Source: Brevibacterium aurantiacum (lineage in GTDB: Bacteria > Actinomycetota > Actinomycetes > Actinomycetales > Brevibacteriaceae). From it: a stretch of DNA of 64,000 nucleotides. Below are positions 16,606 to 26,187 of the stretch, one piece after another (position 1 is the stretch's first letter; the number at the start of each line of letters is the position of its first letter). The stretch covers positions 310,001 to 374,000 of the forward strand of contig NZ_VLTK01000003.1 in NCBI RefSeq assembly GCF_007558825.1, read 5' to 3'. The translations under genes and the position numbers were made by a program. Under the pieces are notes generated by a model that had not been told where the DNA came from, ran no database searches, and saw only the letters and a list, made by a program, of their open reading frames with translations.

Positions 16606-17583
16606 TTACCAGAAGCCGGGAAGGACGAACGGGTCGATCGCGACGGCGAGGAAGAGCAGCGACAAGTAGGTGATCGAGCCGTGGAAGACCTTCATCGCCT
16701 TCAGCGAGGTTCCGCTCTTGCCCTTCTTCGCCCGGGAGACGAGTGCATAGCAGGAGAACAGGAACCAAGCCCCGGCGAGAACCGCGACGCCTGTGTAGAC
16801 AGGGCCCATCGGGGCGAGCGGAATGAGTGCCAGCGAGCACGCCACCATCGCCCAGGTGTAGGCGATCATCTGGCGACCGACGTTCGTCGGCGGGACCTTC
16901 GAGGGCAGCATCGGAACGTCTGCGGCATCGTAGTCGGCCTTGTACTTGATCGCCAGCGGCCAGTAGTGCGGCGGCGTCCAGAAGAAGACCACGAGGAAGA
17001 GCAGCAGGGCTTCCCAGGCCAGTCCGCCGGTGACGGCAGACCAACCTATGAGCACAGGCATGCAGCCCGCGGCGCCGCCCCAGACGATGTTCTGTGTGGT
17101 ACGACGTTTGAGGATCAGGGTGTAGAAGACCGCGTAGAGCAGGATCGCACAAGCGGTGAGTCCAGCGGTCACCCAGTTCGTGAATCCGCCGAGCCAGAAG
17201 ATCGATCCCAGGCCCAGTGCGAAGGCGAAGATGAGTGCGGCCCGTGGTGTGATCTCACCGGTCACGAGTGGGCGATGCTTGGTGCGTTCCATCTTCGCGT
17301 CGATGTCACGATCGACGTAGCAGTTGAAGACCGAAGCGGAGGCTGCGGCAGCTGCGCCGCCGATGAGGGTGTTGATGACCAGCCAGATATTCGGCATTCC
17401 CTGCGCGGCGAGGAACATCACCGGAGCAGTGGTCACCAGCAGGAGTTCGATCACTCGTGGCTTGGTCAGGGCGATGTAGGCACTGATGATCGAGCGGGGG
17501 CGTTTTGAGAGTCGTTCCTCGTCGACTGCCCTCTGCAGAGGGCGTTCACTCTGCGTGTCCTGGTTCTGACGAAGTTCACTCAC
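16606..17583 (-). CDS. ctaB: Protoheme IX farnesyltransferase (heme O synthase)
   Basis: This 325-residue UbiA-family prenyltransferase has about nine membrane helices. The first aspartate-rich motif is in FNCYVDRDIDAKMERT, and the second polyprenyl-binding region is YDAADVPMLPS. ALTKPRVIELLLVTTAP is typical of CtaB/CyoE. It adds farnesyl to heme B, giving heme O for CtaA. GTG 17583 is the likely start, 13 bases after a G-rich Shine-Dalgarno-like GGGGGT; upstream in-frame starts would extend into non-conserved sequence. It is divergent from tkt across a 255-bp gap, in which I see no convincing element. Confidence 0.9.
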   Translation of the reverse strand: MSELRQNQDTQSERPLQRAVDEERLSKRPRSIISAYIALTKPRVIELLLVTTAPVMFLAAQGMPNIWLVINTLIGGAAAAASASVFNCYVDRDIDAKMERTKHRPLVTGEITPRAALIFAFALGLGSIFWLGGFTNWVTAGLTACAILLYAVFYTLILKRRTTQNIVWGGAAGCMPVLIGWSAVTGGLAWEALLLFLVVFFWTPPHYWPLAIKYKADYDAADVPMLPSKVPPTNVGRQMIAYTWAMVACSLALIPLAPMGPVYTGVAVLAGAWFLFSCYALVSRAKKGKSGTSLKAMKVFHGSITYLSLLFLAVAIDPFVLPGFW

Positions 17584-17838
17584 GATGCCGATTCTACCCC
17601 CTGTCGAATTTTTCGCCAGTCGGTGAGGGCTGTGTCTCGGAGCCAGATTGTGCCGCACATCTGAGCCACAGGATGCAGAGGCCGGGTGCGACCGCCGCGA
17701 ACAGGAACCACGACCCCGCTGCCGAAGGACAACGCGCTTGCGATCTCAGGGTCGGCGATCTCACCCCTCGCGTTTGCGACCCGGCGCGGTAGAGTTTGAG
17801 TGCACGCCTCTAAGACGAACGAAGGATCGCTCGAAGAC

Positions 17839-19920
17839 ATGAACTCCCTGTCCTGGACAGAACTCGACAACCGCGCAGTCGACACCGCCCGCCTCCTCGC
17901 CGCAGATGCAGTGCAGAAGGCCGGACACGGTCACCCCGGAACCGCGATGAGTCTTGCTCCCGTTGCACACTACCTCTACCAGTACGGTCTCAATCATGAT
18001 CCCGCCGATCCGAGCTGGGCCGGCCGCGATCGCTTCGTTCTCTCCTGCGGGCACAGCTCGCTGACCCAGTACGTCCAGCTCTACCTCTCGGGCTTCGGCC
18101 TCGAGCTCGACGATCTGAAGGCGCTGCGCACCTGGGGTTCACTGACTCCCGGCCACCCGGAGGTCGGACACACTGCAGGCGTCGAGATCACGACAGGACC
18201 GCTGGGATCCGGCCTCGCCTCGGCGGTGGGAATGGCCATGGCCTCTCGCCGCGAACGCGGCCTCTTCGACCCTGATGCCGCTCCCGGTGCCTCGCCCTTC
18301 GATCATTCCGTCGTCGTCCTGGCATCCGACGGCGACCTCGAGGAAGGCGTGTCAGGTGAGGCTTCGTCCCTGGCCGGAACCCAGGAGCTGTCCAACCTGG
18401 TCGTGATCTGGGACGACAACCGGATCTCCATCGAAGACGATACCGCGATCGCCTTCAGCGAGGACACAGCAGCCCGCTACGCCGCGTATGGCTGGCACGT
18501 CCAGCACGTCGACTTCAGAGCCGGCGACGAGTACACGGAGGACGTGGAAGCCTTCCACTCCGCTATGGAAGCGGCAAAGGCTGATCCCCGTCCCTCCTTC
18601 ATCCGTCTCTCGACCATCATCGCCTGGCCCGCCCCGAACGCGCAGAACACCGGCGGCTCTCACGGTTCGGCACTCGGCGACGACGAGATCAAGGCGACGA
18701 AGGAGATCCTCGGCTTCGATCCCGAAGAGACCTTCGCAGTGCCCGCCGAGGTGCTCAACCACACCCGCTCGGCACTGGACCGCGGCCGCGGAGCCCACAT
18801 CGAGTGGAACGAGTCCTACAGCGCCTGGCGCGAGGCGAACCCGGCCAACGCCGAACTCTTCGACCGCCTGGCCAAGCGCGAACTTCCAGCAGGACTTGAC
18901 AACGAGTTCCCTGTCTTCGATACCAGCGACAAGGGCATCGCGACTCGCGCCGCCTCCGGGCAGGTCCTCAACGCCATCGCGGCAACCATGCCCGAGCTGT
19001 GGGGCGGCTCCGCCGACCTCGCCGGATCGAACAACACACTGATCAAGGGCGATCCGAGCTTCCTGCCCGAACATCGTTCGACCGGTGCTTTCTCCGGTAA
19101 CGAGTACGGGCGCAATATCCACTTCGGCGTCCGCGAATTCTCCGCCGGACTCATCGGCAACGGCATCGCCCTGCACGGTGGCACGCGCCCCTACAGCGGC
19201 ACCTTCCTCGTCTTCAGCGACTACCAGCGTCCGGCCATACGGCTGGCCGCTCTGCAGCAGCTGCCGAACGTGTTCGTGTGGACCCACGATTCGATCGGCC
19301 TCGGCGAAGACGGACCCACGCACCAACCGATCGAGCATCTCTCCGCCTTGCGTGCGATTCCCGGTCTTGATCTGGTGCGCCCAGCCGATGCGAATGAGAC
19401 CTCGGTCGTGTGGCGCAGGATCCTTGATCGCACCGACGGTCCCAGCGGACTTGTGCTCACCCGTCAGGCAGTTCCGGTCCTCGACCGTGAGAAGTACGCC
19501 CCTGCCTCCGAGGCGGCTCGTGGCGGCTACGTGCTCTTCGACACCGCAGATGAGCCCGAGGTAGCCATCCTCGCCAGCGGCTCCGAGGTCGCCATTGCGA
19601 TCGCAGCAGCCGAAGAGCTGCAGGCAGCAGGCACCGCCGCACGTGTCATTTCGATGCCGTGCCAGGAATGGTTCGACGCTCAGCCCGAGGACTACCGCAG
19701 AGCGGTCCTCCCGCGTGCCCTCAAGGCTCGTGTCAGCATCGAAGCCGCCTCGGCGATGAGCTGGCACAGGTACCTCGGCGATGCCGGCCGTGCCGTGTCG
19801 ATCGAGCACTTCGGTGCTTCGGCCGATTACGCCACGCTGTACGAGAAATTCGGAATCACCCCGGCTGCTGTCGTCACCGCAGCCGAGGAATCGATCGCAG
19901 CGGCGAAGGAGGACGCATGA
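17839..19920 (+). CDS. tkt: Transketolase
   Basis: This 693-residue TPP enzyme of the non-oxidative pentose phosphate pathway moves two-carbon units between sugar phosphates. GHPGTAMSLAPVAHYLY holds the substrate His, SDGDLEEGVSGEASSLAG is the TPP-binding GDG...N-type segment ending at WDDNRISIED, and GLGEDGPTHQPIEHLSALR is the family signature in the second half. ATG 17839 has GAAGGA about ten bases upstream; GTG 17800 would add 13 residues. It overlaps tal by four bases (ATGA) as the first gene of tkt-tal-pgi. Confidence 0.95.
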   Translation: MNSLSWTELDNRAVDTARLLAADAVQKAGHGHPGTAMSLAPVAHYLYQYGLNHDPADPSWAGRDRFVLSCGHSSLTQYVQLYLSGFGLELDDLKALRTWGSLTPGHPEVGHTAGVEITTGPLGSGLASAVGMAMASRRERGLFDPDAAPGASPFDHSVVVLASDGDLEEGVSGEASSLAGTQELSNLVVIWDDNRISIEDDTAIAFSEDTAARYAAYGWHVQHVDFRAGDEYTEDVEAFHSAMEAAKADPRPSFIRLSTIIAWPAPNAQNTGGSHGSALGDDEIKATKEILGFDPEETFAVPAEVLNHTRSALDRGRGAHIEWNESYSAWREANPANAELFDRLAKRELPAGLDNEFPVFDTSDKGIATRAASGQVLNAIAATMPELWGGSADLAGSNNTLIKGDPSFLPEHRSTGAFSGNEYGRNIHFGVREFSAGLIGNGIALHGGTRPYSGTFLVFSDYQRPAIRLAALQQLPNVFVWTHDSIGLGEDGPTHQPIEHLSALRAIPGLDLVRPADANETSVVWRRILDRTDGPSGLVLTRQAVPVLDREKYAPASEAARGGYVLFDTADEPEVAILASGSEVAIAIAAAEELQAAGTAARVISMPCQEWFDAQPEDYRRAVLPRALKARVSIEAASAMSWHRYLGDAGRAVSIEHFGASADYATLYEKFGITPAAVVTAAEESIAAAKEDA

Positions 19921-21020
19921 GCAGCAATCTGGCACAGCTCAGCGAGCATGGGGTCTCCATCTGGCTCGATGATCTGTCACGGACACGTCTCGAGTCCGGC
20001 GACCTGGCACGCCTCATCGAGGACTCGAACGTCACCGGAGTGACGACGAATCCGACGATCTTCGCAAATGCCATCGCCGGGTCGGACAGCTATGACTCCG
20101 CCGTTGCAGAGCTCGGTGAGGGCAAGGTCTCCGCCGATGAGGCGATCGAGTCCCTGACCACCTCGGACGTCGCGGCCGCTGCCAGACTCTTCCGTCCTGT
20201 CTACGACGCCACCAACGGCGAAGACGGGCGCGTGTCCATCGAGGTCGCTCCCCCACTGGCACACGATGCCGAGGGCACCGTCGCGGCGGCCAAGGCTCTG
20301 TGGGAGCGCGTCGGCGAACCCAATGCGATGATCAAGATCCCCGCGACCGAAGCCGGACTGCGCGCGATCTCCGAGACCATCGCAGCAGGCATCAGCGTCA
20401 ACGTCACCTTGGTGTTCTCCCTGACCCGCTACCGCCATGTCGTCGAAGCCTTCCTCCAGGGGTTGGAGAAGGCTCGTGTCGCCGGGCATGATCTCAGTCA
20501 GATCAAGTCGGTGGCCTCGATCTTCGTCTCTCGCGTGGATGCGGAGATCGACTCACGACTGGACGGCCTCGATGACCCGGCCGGGGCAGAGCTCAAGGGA
20601 CGGGCAGGAATCGCGAACTGCGTGCTGGCCCATGAGATCCACTCGCAGCTGTTCACGTCGGAGCGCTTCCGGGTCCTCGAGCTCGCGGGTGCCACGCCGC
20701 AGCGACTGCTGTGGGCGTCGACCGGAGTCAAGAACCCCGACTACCCCGACACGATGTACGTGGCTGGACTCGTTGCCCAGAACACTGTGAACACGATGCC
20801 CGAACCTACGCTGCAGGCCTTCGCCGACCACGGTGAAGTGACTGCCGAGATCTCACCGGAGAACTACCGGGCCGCCGACGAGGTCTTCGACCGTCTGGCA
20901 CGGCTCGGAATCGACTATGCGGAGGTGATGACCGTGCTTGAGACGCAAGGACTTGAGAAGTTCGACGTCAGCTGGGCGGAGCTGCAGGACACGATTCGCA
21001 CTGCTTTGGACCGCGCATGA
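19917..21020 (+). CDS. tal: Transaldolase
   Basis: This 367-residue transaldolase is of the longer actinobacterial type. GVTTNPTIFANAI is the N-terminal signature. IKIPATEAGL contains the Schiff-base Lys, and NVTLVFSLTRY follows. It transfers dihydroxyacetone units between sedoheptulose 7-phosphate and glyceraldehyde 3-phosphate. Both ends overlap neighbours by four bases (tkt stop, pgi start), so translation is coupled. No anomaly. Confidence 0.95.
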   Translation: MSSNLAQLSEHGVSIWLDDLSRTRLESGDLARLIEDSNVTGVTTNPTIFANAIAGSDSYDSAVAELGEGKVSADEAIESLTTSDVAAAARLFRPVYDATNGEDGRVSIEVAPPLAHDAEGTVAAAKALWERVGEPNAMIKIPATEAGLRAISETIAAGISVNVTLVFSLTRYRHVVEAFLQGLEKARVAGHDLSQIKSVASIFVSRVDAEIDSRLDGLDDPAGAELKGRAGIANCVLAHEIHSQLFTSERFRVLELAGATPQRLLWASTGVKNPDYPDTMYVAGLVAQNTVNTMPEPTLQAFADHGEVTAEISPENYRAADEVFDRLARLGIDYAEVMTVLETQGLEKFDVSWAELQDTIRTALDRA

Positions 21021-22639
21021 GACTCCAACACAGCGTTCCGGTCTCAGAAGACTACGAGGCCGAGGTAGGGCGTCTCCTCAAAGCGCGTGTCCCCTCCCGT
21101 CTAGCGGCCAAGGATGCGTCTTTGTTCACCGACGACGAGCAGCCTGTGCCGCGCATGGGCTGGGTGGATCTGCCGCAGCGGGCTGCGGAGCTCGTCGATG
21201 AAATCGAGGCTCTGCGGACCCGACTGGAGGCGCAGGGTCTGCGCTCGATCAGCCTGACGGGGATGGGCGGTTCGTCGCTGGCCCCGGAGGTCATGGCCCA
21301 ATCCGCGGGGGTCAGGCTCGAGGTCGTGGACTCCACCGATCCCAATCAGGTCGCCGAGGCGATCGGAACCGATCTGTCCCACACCGTCCTGATCGTCGCC
21401 TCCAAATCAGGCACGACGATCGAGACAGACGCTATTCGCCGCGCGTTCTCCGCGGCCTTCGAATCAGTGGACATCGATCCAGCGTCTCGACTGATCGCCA
21501 TCACCGATCCGGGGACCGAGCTCGACGCTTTGGCCACCGAGCAGGGTTTTCTGGCCACCTTCCACGCGGATGCGACCGTCGGCGGGCGCTACAGCGCGCT
21601 GTCGGCCTTCGGACTCGTCCCTGCCGGTCTTGCCGGTGTCGACGTCCGCGCGATCGCGGAGTCGGCGGCAGGGGCTGTCGGCGGTCTGGGAACGGATACT
21701 GCTGACAATCCAGCACTGCAGTTCGGGACCTGGCTGGGCATCGGTCATGCCAGGGCAACGGAGAAGCTCGTCCTCGCCGAGACCAACCCAGCGTTGTCGG
21801 GGATGAGCAAATGGGTCGAACAGCTCGTGGCAGAGTCCTTGGGCAAGGACGGTCAGGGCATCCTGCCCGTCGTCGTCGACGGCGCCGCTGACGTCGGCTT
21901 CTTCGACGCCCGTGCAGACGCCATGCTGTGCACTCTGGGTCCCATCACCGAGGTCGAGGCACCATCCGGGTTCAACTCGGAACTCGAAGGTGACCTTGGT
22001 GAGCTGTTCGTCTTCTGGGAATTCGCCACTGCGATCGCCGGCTACAGCATCGGGGTCGATCCCTTCGACCAGCCGGATGTCGAGGCCGCTAAGGAACATG
22101 CCAGGCAAGCCCTCTCACAAGGTTCGTCGGCAGCGCCGGCAAAGCCTGCGTTCTGCGAGGAACAGGTCGAGGTATTCGGTGAGTTCGAGGAGGCCACTGA
22201 CCTCGTCGGCGCCATCGGAGAGCTCTTCGCACAGGTCGACGAGTACGGATTCGTCGGTGTGCAGGCGTTCATCGACCGCATCGCTGACGCCGATGCCGAG
22301 GGCCTCAGAGCCCTGGTCTCACAGCATTCGGGTGTGCAGACGACGTTCGGATTCGGACCGCGCTATCTGCATTCGACAGGTCAGTATCACAAGGGCGGTC
22401 ACCCCAACGGAGTGTTCCTGCAGATCACAGCCGAACCCCGGACGGATCTGCTGGTTCCCGGTCGCCCCTATGGCTTCACTGAGCTGCAGCGTGCTCAGGC
22501 CCTCGGTGATGCCGCAGCTCTGCGGGACAAGGGGCGCCCCGTGCTCAGGGTTCACCTGCTCGACCGTGCACAGGGCCTTGCTCAGCTGCGTCGCGCGATT
22601 GCAGACGTGAAGCCCCTGCACCACTACGGAGTCGACTGA
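21017..22639 (+). CDS. pgi: Glucose-6-phosphate isomerase
   Basis: This 540-residue SIS-domain protein interconverts glucose 6-phosphate and fructose 6-phosphate. ASKSGTTIETDAIRR is the sugar-phosphate-binding SIS motif, and later blocks FGPRYLHSTGQYHKGGHPNG and GFTELQRAQALGD carry active-site residues. The sequence is the divergent actinobacterial form often annotated as bifunctional with transaldolase in other organisms; here it is a separate gene fused to tal only by an ATGA overlap. It is the last gene of the unit and is followed by a 16-bp hairpin. zwf, opcA and pgl, often next, are absent. Confidence 0.9.
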   Translation: MRLQHSVPVSEDYEAEVGRLLKARVPSRLAAKDASLFTDDEQPVPRMGWVDLPQRAAELVDEIEALRTRLEAQGLRSISLTGMGGSSLAPEVMAQSAGVRLEVVDSTDPNQVAEAIGTDLSHTVLIVASKSGTTIETDAIRRAFSAAFESVDIDPASRLIAITDPGTELDALATEQGFLATFHADATVGGRYSALSAFGLVPAGLAGVDVRAIAESAAGAVGGLGTDTADNPALQFGTWLGIGHARATEKLVLAETNPALSGMSKWVEQLVAESLGKDGQGILPVVVDGAADVGFFDARADAMLCTLGPITEVEAPSGFNSELEGDLGELFVFWEFATAIAGYSIGVDPFDQPDVEAAKEHARQALSQGSSAAPAKPAFCEEQVEVFGEFEEATDLVGAIGELFAQVDEYGFVGVQAFIDRIADADAEGLRALVSQHSGVQTTFGFGPRYLHSTGQYHKGGHPNGVFLQITAEPRTDLLVPGRPYGFTELQRAQALGDAAALRDKGRPVLRVHLLDRAQGLAQLRRAIADVKPLHHYGVD

Positions 22640-22704
22640 CTTCCGACCTGTGCTGGCCCCAAACCTGCGCTGACTTCCAGCCGGAGATCACTCCTCTGGG
22701 TACG

Positions 22705-22740
22705 ACGAAGGACCCTGACCAATCGGTCAGGGTCCTTCGT
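22705..22740. terminator. Strong hairpin after pgi
   Basis: A perfect 16-bp stem (22705-22720 with 22725-22740) closes loop AATC between convergent pgi and secG. There is no long T-run on either strand. This is the strongest symmetric hairpin in the 234-bp gap. Confidence 0.85.
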
Positions 22741-22851
22741 CTTGGCAGATGAACTCCGCGTCATGGTGGCTGGAACGCCGAGGTGGGCTCAGACGATATT
22801 CCGTCCACAGCCCTCAGGCAGGGCCTTCGCAGCCGAGAGCGGACTTGCAGT

Positions 22852-22871
22852 CAGACGTCGGCAGACGTCTG
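22852..22871 (-). terminator. Hairpin just after secG
   Basis: Eight-base arms CAGACGTC and GACGTCTG around a 4-base loop end two bases past the secG stop on the transcribed strand. It may end the gap-pgk-tpiA-secG transcript. Confidence 0.5.
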
Positions 22872-22873
22872 CG

Positions 22874-23119
22874 TCAGGCGTTGAAACGGGTGATGAGACC
22901 CAACAGGATGATGCATGCACCCCAGATGATCGCCATCAGAGTCGTGAACCGGTTGAGGTTGCGCTCAGCCACGCCCGAGGAACCCAGCGACGAGGACATG
23001 CCGCCACCGAACATGTCTGACATGCCTCCGCCTTTGCCTTTGTGCATAAGGATGAGCAGTGTCAGGAAGATGCTCGTGAGAACGAGCAGCACGATGAGTG
23101 TGATGTTGAGGATTTCCAC
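22874..23119 (-). CDS. secG: Preprotein translocase subunit SecG
   Basis: This 81-residue protein has two membrane helices (about residues 4-24 and 58-77) joined by a glycine-rich loop GKGGGMSDMFGGG, the SecG signature. It is the third subunit of the SecYEG channel. The start is GTG. It sits 43 bases downstream of tpiA; secG behind tpiA is the usual order in actinobacteria. No anomaly. Confidence 0.92.
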   Translation of the reverse strand: MEILNITLIVLLVLTSIFLTLLILMHKGKGGGMSDMFGGGMSSSLGSSGVAERNLNRFTTLMAIIWGACIILLGLITRFNA

Positions 23120-23162
23120 GTCGAGAACTACCTATATTTCGTCAGAGGATTTGGTGGTCAGT

Positions 23163-23948
23163 CTACTTTGCTACTGCGGCCTTGCACAAAGCGGCGAAAT
23201 CGGGCCCGTTGAGGCTCGCTCCCCCGACGAGCGCGCCGTCGACATCGTCGGAGGCCAGGATCTCAGCGACGTTATCGGTCTTGACCGAACCACCGTAGAG
23301 GATCCGGGTGCTCGACGCCAATGCGGAGCCGTGCTTCTCTTCCAGGCGGGCGCGGATGGCCGCGGCCATCTCGGCTGCGTCCTCTGCCGTCGCGGTCTCC
23401 CCTGTGCCGATCGCCCAGACAGGTTCGTACGCGATGACGAGCCCTTCGAGTGCCGCGGCATCGAGACCGGCCAATGACTCTTCGAGCTGCGAAAGAGTGA
23501 AGTCCACGTGGGTCTTCTCCTGACGCTGTTCCAGTGACTCACCGATGCACAGGATGGGTGTGATCTCCTGGGCCAATGCGGCCTTGACCTTGGCCGCGAC
23601 GACATCATTGGTCTCGTCGTTGTTCGCACGCCGCTCGCTGTGACCGACGACGACATATGTACAGCCCAGTCGGGCCAGGAACGATGCTGCGATCTCTCCG
23701 GTGTGCGCTCCCGGTTCGTGCTGCGAGACATCCTGTGCACCGTAGGTCAGCCACAGTTTGTCACCCTGGATGAGAGTCTGCACGGATCGGATGTCGGTGA
23801 ACGGAGGAATGACGACGACATCGCACTGCGTCCCGTCGAGTTTGGCGTCCTCAAGTGCCCAAGCAAGTTTCTGGACACTCGAGATCGCTTCGAGATGATC
23901 GTGGTTCATCTTCCAGTTGCCAGCCAGCAGCAGGGTCCGATCGCTCAT
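23163..23948 (-). CDS. tpiA: Triosephosphate isomerase
   Basis: This 261-residue TIM-barrel enzyme interconverts dihydroxyacetone phosphate and glyceraldehyde 3-phosphate. NWKMN supplies Asn and Lys, VGHSERR the catalytic His, [11 protein letters not shown] the catalytic Glu, and YGGSVKTDN the phosphate loop. ATG 23948 is chosen because the protein then begins five residues before the conserved core; an upstream in-frame start would add six residues. It is 14 bases after pgk. Confidence 0.95.
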   Translation of the reverse strand: MSDRTLLLAGNWKMNHDHLEAISSVQKLAWALEDAKLDGTQCDVVVIPPFTDIRSVQTLIQGDKLWLTYGAQDVSQHEPGAHTGEIAASFLARLGCTYVVVGHSERRANNDETNDVVAAKVKAALAQEITPILCIGESLEQRQEKTHVDFTLSQLEESLAGLDAAALEGLVIAYEPVWAIGTGETATAEDAAEMAAAIRARLEEKHGSALASSTRILYGGSVKTDNVAEILASDDVDGALVGGASLNGPDFAALCKAAVAK

Positions 23949-23962
23949 TGTCGTCTTCTTTC

Positions 23963-25180
23963 TCACGCGAGTGCTTCGAGTCCGGGCAGCGTCTTGCCTT
24001 CGAGGTATTCGAGGCTGGCACCGCCTCCTGTGGAGATGTGCCCGAACTCGTCATCGCTGAAGCCGAGTGTGCGCACGGCAGCAGCAGAATCACCTCCGCC
24101 GACGACAGTCAGTCGAGACGAGTCGGTGTCTTGCTTGTTGGTCAGTGCCTCTGCCACTGCCTTGGTTCCGGCAGCGAAAGCGGGGAATTCGAATACCCCC
24201 ATGGGTCCGTTCCAGAAGACGGTGGTCGAGTCTGCGATCACCTCAGCATAGGCTTTGGCCGATTCGGGACCGATGTCGAGGCCCAGGCCCTGCGCACCTG
24301 CTTGTGTCGACTCGAGCTCCGCGACGGGGCGCACCCAGTTCTCGGCGTCGGCAGCGAAGGACGCGGCCATCACAATGTCTGTGGGCAGGACGATGTTCGC
24401 TCCCCCGCCTTCGGCACGTTTGAGGTAGCCCTTGACGTCGCCGATTCGATCCTTCTCCACGAGACTGGATCCGATATCGTGGCCGAGCGCGGCGAGGAAG
24501 GTGAAGACCATCCCGCCGCCGATGAGCAGGTTGTCAGCACGATCGATGAGATTGTCGATGACGCCGAGCTTGTCTGAGACCTTCGATCCGCCGAGGACGA
24601 CCGTGAATGGTGCCTGTGGCGAGTTCAGCAGTCGATCACTGACTTCGACCTCGGCCCGAACGAGAGATCCGGCATAATGCGGCAGCAGGTCTGCGATGTC
24701 ATAGACCGATGCCTGTTTGCGGTGGACGACTCCGAAGCCGTCGGAGACGAAGTCATCCGCCAGTGCGGCCAGCTGTTTCGCGAAGGCTCCCCGCTCACCA
24801 TCGTCTTTTGAGGTCTCACCGGAGTTGAAGCGCAGATTTTCGAGCAGAAGGACTTCACCATCACCCAGTGCCGCTGCTTTGGTCGTCGCTTCGTCACCGA
24901 CGGTGTCGGCGGCGAATACGACATCGCGACCGATCGCCTCGGCGAGTTCCGGAGCCAGCGGATGCAGCGAGAACTGCGGATCGGGAGCACCCTTTGGCCG
25001 CCCCAGGTGGGACATGACAATCACCCGTGCCCCTGCCTCGGCGAGGGACTTGATCGTGCCGGCCGAGGCCAGGATGCGACCACGGTCGGTGATCGTGCCC
25101 TCGTCCATCGGCACGTTCAGGTCGCTGCGAACGAGGACCGTGCGGTGGGAGAAGATCTGCGGGTCGTCGTATGTCCTCAT
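23963..25180 (-). CDS. pgk: Phosphoglycerate kinase
   Basis: This 405-residue kinase makes ATP from 1,3-bisphosphoglycerate in lower glycolysis. [11 protein letters not shown] and SHLGRPKG lie in the N-domain, [14 protein letters not shown] and the nucleotide segment [10 protein letters not shown] in the C-domain, and [10 protein letters not shown] near the C-terminus. The AAAGGAACAA leader lies in the last codons of gap, and the ATG overlaps the gap stop by four bases. One oddity: [11 protein letters not shown] replaces the usual AHRAHAS block, with His retained. Otherwise it is a normal pgk. Confidence 0.94.
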   Translation of the reverse strand: MRTYDDPQIFSHRTVLVRSDLNVPMDEGTITDRGRILASAGTIKSLAEAGARVIVMSHLGRPKGAPDPQFSLHPLAPELAEAIGRDVVFAADTVGDEATTKAAALGDGEVLLLENLRFNSGETSKDDGERGAFAKQLAALADDFVSDGFGVVHRKQASVYDIADLLPHYAGSLVRAEVEVSDRLLNSPQAPFTVVLGGSKVSDKLGVIDNLIDRADNLLIGGGMVFTFLAALGHDIGSSLVEKDRIGDVKGYLKRAEGGGANIVLPTDIVMAASFAADAENWVRPVAELESTQAGAQGLGLDIGPESAKAYAEVIADSTTVFWNGPMGVFEFPAFAAGTKAVAEALTNKQDTDSSRLTVVGGGDSAAAVRTLGFSDDEFGHISTGGGASLEYLEGKTLPGLEALA

Positions 25181-26178
25181 TTGTTCCTTTCACCGAGGAT
25201 GTAGCTGACCATGTCCTTGAGGCGGTTGGTGTAGCCCCATTCGTTGTCGTACCAGGCCACGATCTTGATCTGGTTGCCAAGCGTCATCGTGAGCTGGGAA
25301 TCCACGATCGCCGAGGCGGTGGTGCCGACGATATCGGTCGACACCAGAGGTGCCGTGGAGTATTCGAGGTACGGCGAGGACTCTGCAGCCTTCGCCAGGA
25401 TCTCGTTGACCTCCTCGGTCGTGGCACCCTTCTTCGGGGTGAAGGTGAAGTCGATGATCGATCCGGCGGGAACGGGGACCCGGACAGCGAGTCCATCGAG
25501 CTTGCCTGCCAGGTGCGGCATCACCTTGCCGACGGTGCGTGCGGCACCGGTTGTCGTCGGGACGATGTTGACGGCCGCGGCACGGGCGCGACGCAGGTCG
25601 CGGTGCGGACCGTCGACGAGCATCTGATCGCCGGTGTAGGCGTGGACCGTGTTGAGAAGGCCCGATTCAACGCCGATGGCGTCATCGACGGCCTTGACGA
25701 TGGTGGCCATGCAGTTCGTCGTACACGAGGCGTTGGAGACGACAGTGTGCTGGGCCGGGTCGAAGTCGGCTTCGTTGACGCCCATGACGAACGTCCCGTC
25801 CACGTCCTTGCCCGGCGCCGAGAGCACGACTGTCTTCACAGTCCCGCCGAGGTGAACCTCGGCCTGGTCACGTCGCGTGAATCGTCCGGTGGATTCGACC
25901 ACGAGTTCAGCTTCGTATGCGGACCAGTCGATCTGCGCAGGATCGGCCTGGCTGAGCACCGCGATGGCGGTCCCATCGACGGTCAGTGAGTCTTCGTCGG
26001 CCTCGACTGTGTGATCGAAGCGCGGCCATACGGAGTCATAGGCCAGCAGATGAGCCAGAGTCTGGGTGTCGGTGAGATCGTTGATGGCGACGACCTCGAA
26101 GTCAGATGAGGATTCGAGGGACAGGCGGTACAGGGCACGACCGATACGGCCGAAGCCGTTGATGGCGATTCGTCTCAT
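25177..26178 (-). CDS. gap: Glyceraldehyde-3-phosphate dehydrogenase
   Basis: This 333-residue enzyme forms 1,3-bisphosphoglycerate with NAD. INGFGRIGR is the Rossmann motif, SNASCTTNC holds the catalytic Cys, and HAYTGDQ provides the catalytic His region. NDL at the end of the second strand favours NAD use. Only nine bases separate it from whiA, and its stop overlaps pgk, so it is probably co-transcribed with the rapZ-yvcK-whiA genes upstream. It is the only gap-like gene in the window. Confidence 0.94.
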   Translation of the reverse strand: MRRIAINGFGRIGRALYRLSLESSSDFEVVAINDLTDTQTLAHLLAYDSVWPRFDHTVEADEDSLTVDGTAIAVLSQADPAQIDWSAYEAELVVESTGRFTRRDQAEVHLGGTVKTVVLSAPGKDVDGTFVMGVNEADFDPAQHTVVSNASCTTNCMATIVKAVDDAIGVESGLLNTVHAYTGDQMLVDGPHRDLRRARAAAVNIVPTTTGAARTVGKVMPHLAGKLDGLAVRVPVPAGSIIDFTFTPKKGATTEEVNEILAKAAESSPYLEYSTAPLVSTDIVGTTASAIVDSQLTMTLGNQIKIVAWYDNEWGYTNRLKDMVSYILGERNK

Positions 26179-26187
26179 GCCTCGATC

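Noticed and set aside
17584..17838. Promoter in the ctaB-tkt gap
   Set aside because: TAGAGT and TTGCGA occur but at wrong spacing; no pair is convincing.
18352..19935. 527-codon open frame opposite tkt
   Set aside because: Antisense shadow of tkt; no motif and no ribosome-binding site, while the tkt frame is fully conserved.
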